Position numbers and translations under genes: made by a program
Notes under the pieces: model-generated
What the model saw: the letters and a program-made list of their open reading frames with translations, nothing else
The model's database searches: none
Told to the model about the DNA's origin: nothing
Source of the DNA: Candidatus Coatesiibacteriota bacterium
GTDB lineage: Bacteria; RBG-13-66-14
Length of the DNA stretch: 11,437 bases
NCBI GenBank assembly: GCA_014728185.1
Contig: WJMB01000142.1
Coordinates: 1-11,437, forward strand
Reading direction: 5' to 3'
In this document: piece by piece, positions 6,566 through 11,437 of the stretch
Numbering within the stretch: the stretch's first letter is position 1
Layout: each line of letters opens with the position of its first letter

Positions 6566-6608
6566 AATCAGCCTGATTTTGTCCGGACACGCTCCATGAT
6601 CCCAAATG
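6566..6608 (+). repeat. 44-nt direct repeat, second copy
   Basis: Starts AATCAGCCTGATTTTGTCCG and ends near CCCAAATG. It differs from the first copy by one missing base and a few substitutions. The reverse complement, with GGGATCATGG and GTGTCCGGAC, resembles the first 25 nt of the dispersed repeat. Confidence 0.55.
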
Positions 6609-6972
6609 TTTTCTAGCTCATCCTACCGCCTGATACTGATTGATATGCTAACAGCAGGCTATTGTTTGCTTAGAATCTGCAACAGACAGCCGTCCTCACA
6701 TGTTGACGGCTTCCACGGGGTATTTATCGAGGCCCCTCACTATATGGAGCTCTCGATGATTACCAACGCAGGTCCAGTTTCTGGTGATAACGCCTTCCCC
6801 AACTAACGGCGGCGCACCAGTGGTGGATGGACGGTTATCACAAGTCTGCGGATCGGGCTGATAGCGGCCGCCTATCCTATCTCACAGCCAAAAGCCGCAC
6901 ACATAAAAGGCCGGGTGTTGGCAAGTGCGGACCAGCGGTTTCAAAGACGCTATCTCTGCCTACGGTATGTGA

Positions 6973-7269
6973 AACGGCAAAGCAGATGAACAGACGCGGG
7001 GACAGGCAACGCCGATTATCGTTGAGCGTCGCGGCCACATTACTGACGGCGCCGAGGTTGGTTTATCCGATGCGATCCTAGAGCTCGACAGGCGCCGTAT
7101 CCGAGTGACGGTGTACTTCGGCGAAGAGAAGATTGATGGCTGGGCGATGGAGCCACAGACCGACTCCGGATGGTGGGTATCGTTGAAGGCCACCGCCCGG
7201 GGCGAGTATCCCCTCGACCCGCTCCCCGAGCACCTCCGCGCCAGCGCCGGTGAACTCAACCCTGGTTGA
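6973..7269 (+). pseudogene. Protein-like fragment without a start, possible gene remnant
   Basis: An open frame of 98 codons between TGA 6970-6972 and TGA 7267-7269. Third codon positions are mostly G or C, as in real genes of this window. The translation is protein-like, for example DAILELDRRR, RVTVYFGEEK and PLDPLPEHLRAS. No ATG lies in its first half, and no SD precedes the in-frame GTG at 7105. I do not recognise a family. It is most likely the 3' end of a gene whose 5' part has decayed or been lost; a short gene with an unusual start is the alternative. Confidence 0.35.
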
Positions 7270-7292
7270 GGTCAGCGGTAAGAAGCACTTTC

Positions 7293-7334
7293 AAGACGAG
7301 TATGGTAAGACGAATACGGTTCGACGAATACGGT
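7293..7334 (+). repeat. Three tandem 14-bp repeats
   Basis: Three adjacent units: AAGACGAGTATGGT (7293-7306), AAGACGAATACGGT (7307-7320) and TCGACGAATACGGT (7321-7334). Units two and three differ at two positions, as do units one and two. The unit length is not a multiple of three, and no gene crosses it, so it is either an iteron-like binding site or a slippage product. Confidence 0.75.
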
Positions 7335-7353
7335 TTCGGCATCCCATGTTAAG

Positions 7354-7374
7354 AGGCCCCGCCAAACGGGGCCT
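7354..7374 (-). terminator. Hairpin downstream of the MEMO1-AMMECR1 gene, probable terminator
   Basis: A perfect 8-bp stem AGGCCCCG/CGGGGCCT with a 5-nt loop (7362-7366), 45 nt after the stop of the - strand gene at 7419. On the - strand it is followed only by CTTAAC, a weak T tract, so the terminator is imperfect. It is the only strong hairpin between the gene end and the repeat region. Confidence 0.5.
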
Positions 7375-7418
7375 GATTGCATCCGCGATTATCAAGCGAC
7401 GAATGATCCTGGTCGGCG

Positions 7419-8858
7419 CTACTCGCCGAAGACCTGGGCGGTGAAGGTGAATATTTCAGCCTCGTCGCGCCAGCAGCCCTTGGGCAGACCGGCCTTGAGG
7501 CAGGTGTGGTCGAGGAACTCCTCGCGCTCCCAATCCTGCTCGACGGGAACCTGGGGCAGCAGCAGCCCCGAGCGTCCCCGGGCGCGGATCAACAGCCCGT
7601 GGCGGCCGACGACGACCTCGGACGGGTCCCCGAGGGGTTCCAGGGGGGACAGCGCGCTGAGCTCGATGCGCAGCTCGTCGATCTCCGAGGCGTGGACCGG
7701 GGCGAAGCGGGGGTCACCGGTGGCGGCGGCCACGGCCAGCTCGCGCACGGCCAGCCAGAGCGGCTTGATCGGCTCGACGTAGCCGATGCAGCCGCGCAGG
7801 TTGCCGCGCTTGGTGAGGGTGCAGAAGGCGCCGCGGTGCTGGCGCAGCCGCTTGCTGGGTCCGTTGAGCTCCGGGGGCGCCTGACCGGCGTAGTGGGCCT
7901 CGAGGGAATTGCGGGCCAGGCAGAGCAGCTCGCGGCGCTCGAGGCGGTCCAGGTCGTGCTCGGTGCGCTCGGCCACGGGGCACAGGAAGGCCGCCGCCAG
8001 GTAGCCGACAACGTGGCTGCGGTCGCCCGAGGTATCCCCCGAGGTGGCGTAGGAGAGCACCCGGGAGTTCTCGGCGCCGACGGCGCGGGCGTAGTGCATG
8101 GCGCAGACGATGGGTCCGGCGCCGCAGGCGGCGGCCCGTCCGGCCGAGATCGACTCCAGCAGGCCCTCGGGGTCGAAGGCCCGCACGTGGCTGGTCACCA
8201 CGCCGTCGAGGACCCGGGCCACCGAGTCCTCGTGGTAATGGGAGAGATCGCTGGAGGCGATCAGCAGGGTCTGCTCAACGCCGCCGAGCGCTTCGACGGA
8301 CGCGGCCAGGGCCTCGCCCAGCCCCCGGGCCGTCGCTTCGTCCTGGGAACCCATCACCAGGGGCAGCAGCTTGACGTCGCCCAGGGCGATCTGGACGAAG
8401 GGAAGCTGGACCTCCAGGGAGTGCTCGGTCTCGTGGGCCGCAGGGACGAAGAGCAACCCGTCGAATATCCCGGCCAAGCGGGCGCCAAGCTCGAGGTCGA
8501 TCCCGAGACTCCCCAAGGGTGTCTGGTAGGTCTCGCCGGCGAAGAGGGAGACGCCGTCGAAGGCCGCCTGATGGCTCGGCGCGACGACGATCACCCGCTT
8601 GTATCCGCCGCGGACGGCGGCGGCGAAGGCCGCCCCGGCCACGGGGCCCGAGTAGGGGTAACCGGCGTGGGGGCTGACCAGGGCGCGCAGGCCGGGTTGG
8701 GGCTCCAGCTCGGCCTCGCGCAGGTACTTCTCGACCTCGGCGCGCAGGACCTTGGGCGGGGCGGGGTAGAAGCGGCCGGCCACCACGGGGCGGCGCACCC
8801 GGCCCTTGGCCAAGGCGCGCAGGGCGTCGGAATCGCTGGGAATCGCTTGCGTTCTCAT
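7419..8858 (-). CDS. AmmeMemoRadiSam system proteins B and A fused (MEMO1 domain plus AMMECR1 domain)
   Basis: A 479-residue cytosolic protein. Residues about 22-292 are a MEMO1-family domain (AmrB): RPVVAGRFYP, SPHAGYPYSG, APSHQAAFDG, SSDLSHYH and AACGAGPI. The three positions that bind metal in human MEMO1 (His, His, Cys) correspond to His64, His96 and Cys245, all present. Residues about 303-479 are an AMMECR1 domain (AmrA) with its hallmark LRGCIGYVEP (354-363) and the GDPRFAPV segment. In the AmmeMemoRadiSam system these two proteins occur with a radical SAM enzyme (AmrS); that gene is not in this window. The system's substrate is not known to me. Start: ATG 8858 with AGGTGA 10 nt upstream; family homologues usually begin near RRPVVAGRFYP, so a shorter GTG start at codon 21 is possible. 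It stands alone, 512 nt from the upstream gene. Confidence 0.93.
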   Translation of the reverse strand: MRTQAIPSDSDALRALAKGRVRRPVVAGRFYPAPPKVLRAEVEKYLREAELEPQPGLRALVSPHAGYPYSGPVAGAAFAAAVRGGYKRVIVVAPSHQAAFDGVSLFAGETYQTPLGSLGIDLELGARLAGIFDGLLFVPAAHETEHSLEVQLPFVQIALGDVKLLPLVMGSQDEATARGLGEALAASVEALGGVEQTLLIASSDLSHYHEDSVARVLDGVVTSHVRAFDPEGLLESISAGRAAACGAGPIVCAMHYARAVGAENSRVLSYATSGDTSGDRSHVVGYLAAAFLCPVAERTEHDLDRLERRELLCLARNSLEAHYAGQAPPELNGPSKRLRQHRGAFCTLTKRGNLRGCIGYVEPIKPLWLAVRELAVAAATGDPRFAPVHASEIDELRIELSALSPLEPLGDPSEVVVGRHGLLIRARGRSGLLLPQVPVEQDWEREEFLDHTCLKAGLPKGCWRDEAEIFTFTAQVFGE

Positions 8859-8940
8859 GACGTTATATCACCTGATGGGATCGCTTGACGTGAGCATGGC
8901 TGGAGAAACGAACCGCTGGAGGGTGTGTCGGCCGTCGGCG

Positions 8941-8963
8941 CGGCTGATCAGCCGGTATCCGGC
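8941..8963. promoter_or_regulatory. Adjacent palindromes upstream of the MEMO1-AMMECR1 gene
   Basis: CGGCTGATCAGCCG (8941-8954) is a perfect 14-bp palindrome, and GCCGG-TAT-CCGGC (8951-8963) is a second inverted repeat sharing four bases with it, so the two hairpins are mutually exclusive. They lie about 85 nt upstream of ATG 8858. They could be an operator or an end-of-transcript structure; no T run supports the latter. Confidence 0.35.
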
Positions 8964-9010
8964 GGGATTTGTTTAGGGAAATCACGTGGATAGGAACTGA
9001 CGTTTATAGC

Positions 9011-9128
9011 CTGGGATCGTGCACTCAGTTTCAACCGCTTTATCACTGTAATCTGCTGATAATACACGTGTAGTAGCAGATGGGCCTGTCACTGGTAGGC
9101 AGTCAAAAAGTGGCGGCTGCAGGGGACG
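9011..9128 (+). repeat. Dispersed repeat, copy C
   Basis: Anchors are GGGATCGTGCAC (9013), CTGATAATACACG (9056), AGCAGATG (9075), CTGTCAC (9086) and AAGTGGCGGCTG (9108), each 2813-2814 nt after its counterpart in copy B. Within it, ATCTGCT (9051-9057) and AGCAGAT (9075-9081) form a perfect 7-bp stem around the palindrome TACACGTGTA. The same stem is imperfect in copy B and absent in copy A, so there is no clear covariation. Confidence 0.65.
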
Positions 9129-9370
9129 TGCTCGGTAGACAAACAGCAATTCAAGTAGCTTGCGTTTATTGCTCGTCCGATTGCTACTCCAATCATAAGT
9201 CCATGTACGACATGTATATACTGGCATGGTGATATCGGGATCAATGCGCGATGCCCCCGGAGGGAGACTGCCGGCTCTCGCCCGGTCTCACGAATCTGCA
9301 ATCCGGGCAAGGACTCAAAGCGTCGCGGCGGTTGGGGAACGGCGGACCCCGTGCTGAGCGAGCCGGGTTA

Positions 9371-10081
9371 TCACACAGGCGACGCATCATCCGGCAGCCA
9401 GACGGCGGCGACCAGGCGGCCGCTTTTGTCGCCGCCGCGCCAGGAGTACCAGCGCTCGCGCTCGCAGAGGGTGCACTCCCCGCCGCCGCCGACGGCGGAT
9501 TCCTCAACATCGGCCTGAACGAGCTGGAAGCGCACCAGGCCGGGCAGGTCCAGGTGGGGCCGCCCGGCGGGTCCGGGATGGACCCAGTCCCCGCCCCAGC
9601 GAGCGGCGATGTCAGCACCGAGTTCCGACGAAACCTCGTAGCAGCAGGGGCCGATGGCCGGGCCGACGCGAGCGGCCAGCTCCTCGGGTCTGACGCCGAA
9701 GCGGGACTCGAGTTCGGCGACGACGCGTCCGGCGATCCCGGCGTGGGTCCCTCGCCAACCGGCGTGGACGGCGGCGACGCAGCGACCTTCGCGGTCGGCC
9801 AGCAGCAGGGGCACGCAGTCGGCGGTCACCACCACGGCGGCCAGAGCGCGCTCGGCGGTGACCACGGCGTCGGCCCGGGGGTAGGGCTCGGAGGTCGGCC
9901 CGGCGGCATGGTGGATGTCGACGCCGTGGACCTGATGGACCCGGGCGATCCCCACGCCGGGCTTCTCCCGGGCCAACAGCTCCCGCAGGGGGTCCAGGGG
10001 GTCGTCGGGTAGAATCGGCTGACGCCGGGTGATCAGGACCCGGGCCGGACCGAGTCGGTGCTCTTCGCCATCCGGCCTCAC
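9371..10081 (-). CDS. pgeF: PgeF/YfiH-family protein (laccase-domain purine nucleosidase or peptidoglycan editing factor)
   Basis: A 236-residue cytosolic enzyme. GTG 10081 is chosen because it overlaps the rel stop by 4 nt (GTGA) and gives the usual family length of about 240; the open frame above it is shadow sequence inside rel. Family motifs: RVHQVHG (His52), VVVTADCVPLLLAD (Cys89) and AVHAGWRGTHAG (His106), the three metal ligands, then GPAIGPCCYEV (140-150) and WYSWRGGDKSGR (211-222). E. coli YfiH (PgeF) removes wrongly made UDP-MurNAc-L-Ser, and relatives such as LACC1 act on purine nucleosides, so the exact substrate here is open. The overlap with rel means it is translated from the same mRNA. 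Confidence 0.9.
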   Translation of the reverse strand: MRPDGEEHRLGPARVLITRRQPILPDDPLDPLRELLAREKPGVGIARVHQVHGVDIHHAAGPTSEPYPRADAVVTAERALAAVVVTADCVPLLLADREGRCVAAVHAGWRGTHAGIAGRVVAELESRFGVRPEELAARVGPAIGPCCYEVSSELGADIAARWGGDWVHPGPAGRPHLDLPGLVRFQLVQADVEESAVGGGGECTLCERERWYSWRGGDKSGRLVAAVWLPDDASPV

Positions 10082-11437
10082 CGGCGCACCTCGCAGGTCA
10101 GCTCCGGGAAGTCGCGGCAGAGCTCCTCCAGGCAGGCGGCCTCCTCGGCCGGGCGCTTGTCGGTATCCGGGACGCGAACATTCAGGATGATGTTGGAGTG
10201 ACCGAAGCGGGTGTAGCTGCACTTGGTCAGCTCGAGCTCGGGCAGGTGAACGACGCGGTCAAGTAGGGCGCGGTAGGTCTCGAGGTCGCCCTTGGCCGCC
10301 AGGCGCACCAGGGTGCGGTTGGGCTTGACGGCGTGCTCCGGGTGCACGCGCAACCAGTGCCGGACGGCGTGGCGCGCCTGGGCGGTGTGAGCGTAGCGCA
10401 GCCAACTGGGGCGCGGGTGGGCGCTGGAGCCTGTGATCACCTCGACGCGGTCCCCGGCGCTGAGCCGGTAGGTCAGCGGCTGGACCTGGCCGTTGACGCG
10501 GGCTCCGGCGCAGCGCAGACCCAGGTCGGTGTGGATGCGGAAGGCGAAGTCGAGCACCGTCGAGCCCCGGGGAAGGTCCACGGGGTCACCCTTGGGGGTG
10601 ATGGCGAAGATCTGCTCGCTGAACAGGTCGACCTTGACGGCGCTGGCGAAGCCGCGATCGCTGGAGGCCTGCTTCTCCCAATCGACGATCCGGCGTAGCC
10701 AGATCAGCTCGTTGTCCAGCAGCGGATCGAGCTCTTCATCGCCCTTGTAGGTGAAGTGGGCCGCCAGGCCGTACTCGGCCAGGAAGTTCATCCGCTCGGT
10801 GCGGATCTGGACCTCGAAGCGCCGGCCCTGCTCATCGAGGACCGAGGTGTGCAGGGACTGGTAGAGGTTGGGCTTGGGGTTGGCGATGTAGTCGCGGAAG
10901 CTGCCGGCGACGGGCCGCCAGATGCTGTGGACCACCCCGAGGACACTGTAGCAGTCGGCGGTGCGCCGGGTGATCACCCGGGCGCCCAGCAGGTCCTTGA
11001 TCTCCTCGATGGGCTGCCGGCTCTTCATCAGCTTGCGGTAGATCGAGTAAATGTGCTTGGAGCGGCCGAAGATGGTGGTTTCGATCCCCAACTCATCCAG
11101 CTTGCCCTCGAGGCGCTCGACGAAGGTGTTGACCACGGCCTCGCGTTGGGGACGGCTCTGGCGCAACTGTCCGGCGATGTCGGCGTAGACCTCGGGATGG
11201 AGAAACATCAGCGCCCGGTCCTCCATCTCCCAGCGCAGGCGGGCCACGCCTAGACGGTGGGCCAGGGGGGCGTAGATGTCCAGGGTCTCCAGGGCCTTGC
11301 GCCGTCGCTTCTCCGGCTCGAGATACTGCAGGGTGCGCATGTTGTGCAGCCGGTCGGCCAGCTTGATCAGCAGCACCCGGGGATCGTGGCTGGCCGCCAG
11401 CATCAGCCGCTTGAAGGTGGCCGAGTTGTCCGGCTCA
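10078..11437 (-). CDS. rel: RelA/SpoT-family (p)ppGpp synthetase/hydrolase, 5' end beyond the window, short C-terminus
   Basis: Makes, and probably also degrades, the alarmone (p)ppGpp. The visible 452 codons are open to the window edge; the start lies outside. In order: the end of the HD hydrolase domain (IKLADRLHNMRTL); a linker; the synthetase domain with RSKHIYSIYRKL, IKDLLGARVIT, FRDYIANPKPNLYQSLHT, FEVQIRT and AEYGLAAHFTYKG; and a TGS domain (IFAITPKGDPVDLP, GSTVLDFAFRIHTDLG, GDRVEVITG). Catalytic positions of the synthetase are kept; the usual Gly in PNGYQSLHT is Leu. After TGS only about 110 residues remain, with a WLRYAHTAQARHAVRHW segment and a short tail (HSNIILNVRVPDTD) that may be a cut-down ACT domain. 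Full-length Rel has about 290 residues there, including helical, zinc-finger and ACT domains. pgeF follows with a 4-nt overlap. Confidence 0.93.
   Translation of the reverse strand, partial: EPDNSATFKRLMLAASHDPRVLLIKLADRLHNMRTLQYLEPEKRRRKALETLDIYAPLAHRLGVARLRWEMEDRALMFLHPEVYADIAGQLRQSRPQREAVVNTFVERLEGKLDELGIETTIFGRSKHIYSIYRKLMKSRQPIEEIKDLLGARVITRRTADCYSVLGVVHSIWRPVAGSFRDYIANPKPNLYQSLHTSVLDEQGRRFEVQIRTERMNFLAEYGLAAHFTYKGDEELDPLLDNELIWLRRIVDWEKQASSDRGFASAVKVDLFSEQIFAITPKGDPVDLPRGSTVLDFAFRIHTDLGLRCAGARVNGQVQPLTYRLSAGDRVEVITGSSAHPRPSWLRYAHTAQARHAVRHWLRVHPEHAVKPNRTLVRLAAKGDLETYRALLDRVVHLPELELTKCSYTRFGHSNIILNVRVPDTDKRPAEEAACLEELCRDFPELTCEVRR

Larger units (their letters stand above)
5824..7400. other. 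Long region without an intact gene, rich in degenerate repeats
   Basis: About 1.6 kb with lower G+C than the flanking genes and no frame that combines a start, an SD and coding character. It contains two copies of a diverged repeat (5948 and 6197), a 44-nt direct repeat pair (6482 and 6566), a small AGGAG-GATAA-CTCCT hairpin (6320-6334), a coding-like fragment lacking a start (6973-7269), three tandem 14-bp repeats (7293-7334) and a hairpin (7354-7374). Open frames at 5834-6124, 6606-6806 and 6827-7081 and a 39-codon frame at 6417-6536 lack SD sites and recognisable protein features. The picture is of decayed genes and repeat insertions, though a structured RNA cannot be ruled out. Confidence 0.55.
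8859..9370. other. 512-nt gap between two - strand transcription units
   Basis: No gene is supported here. It contains the paired palindromes at 8941-8963, the third copy of the dispersed repeat (9011-9128) and, near 9261-9287, a bulged inverted repeat (GAGAC with GTCTC, CGG with CCG) after the end of the PgeF-like gene that lacks a T run. The sequence TATAAC four bases before ATG 8858 resembles a -10 element but is too close to be the start for that ATG. Confidence 0.5.

Noticed and set aside
5834..7081. Short + strand open frames at 5834-6124, 6417-6536, 6606-6806 and 6827-7081
   Set aside because: No SD sequences, no recognisable features, and they cross the repeat copies. Kept only as part of the gene-free region.
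7315..7340. GGTTCGA reminiscent of a tRNA T-loop
   Set aside because: It is part of the tandem 14-bp repeats; no acceptor, anticodon or D-arm pairing surrounds it.
9255..9370. Terminator for the rel-pgeF transcript
   Set aside because: The best inverted repeat (GAGAC with GTCTC near 9261-9292) is bulged and has no T run on the - strand.
1..11437. CRISPR array or prophage/IS genes
   Set aside because: No evenly spaced identical repeats with unique spacers, and no transposase, integrase or structural phage motifs in any frame.

Overview
This window reads as chromosomal DNA of a GC-rich bacterium (about two thirds G+C in most genes) with a cell envelope and selenocysteine (Sec) machinery. I cannot place it in a phylum from sequence alone. 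The mix of a Sec-containing SelD, a MEMO1-AMMECR1 fusion, an EnvC/CtpA-like pair and many GTG starts would fit a deep-branching or uncultivated lineage. No phage, IS transposase, CRISPR array, rRNA or tRNA was recognised.

Left part, + strand (1-2220): a near-consensus promoter sits directly on the ATG of selD (118-1200). The gene contains an in-frame UGA at codon 27, at the catalytic position, so a standard gene call starting at 232 loses the active-site segment. Two genes follow with overlapping ends: an AT-rich gene for a two-helix membrane protein with a cytosolic GAF-like domain (1194-1886), and a 52-residue small protein (1886-2044). A strong, partly bidirectional terminator (2190-2219) closes the operon. 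The AT-rich gene looks like recently acquired DNA that borrows the selD promoter and Shine-Dalgarno (SD) sequence.

Middle part, - strand (5823 down to 2251): a promoter with an 18-bp palindrome as its spacer drives a short exported LytM/M23 protein, then an S41 C-terminal processing peptidase, then a secreted HtrA-like protein with two PDZ domains and a zinc ribbon. The first two resemble the known EnvC-CtpA gene pair. The M23 protein lacks one catalytic histidine, and the HtrA-like protein has lost all three triad residues. This looks like an envelope proteolysis/peptidoglycan module in which two partners may act by binding rather than by catalysis.

The stretch from about 5824 to 7400 has no convincing intact gene. 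It holds two in-register copies (249 nt apart) of a diverged repeat, a second 44-nt direct repeat pair partly inverted relative to it, a protein-like fragment without a start, three tandem 14-bp repeats and a hairpin. A third copy of the repeat lies 2.8 kb away, in the gap between the next two transcription units.

Right part, - strand (11437 down to 7419): the 3' part of a rel/spoT-type (p)ppGpp synthetase/hydrolase gene with an unusually short C-terminus, coupled by a 4-nt overlap to a PgeF/YfiH-family gene. After a 512-nt gap comes the MEMO1-AMMECR1 fusion gene. The strongest candidates for something undescribed are the selD-linked GAF/small-protein cassette, the pseudo-HtrA with a secreted zinc ribbon, and the repeat family.
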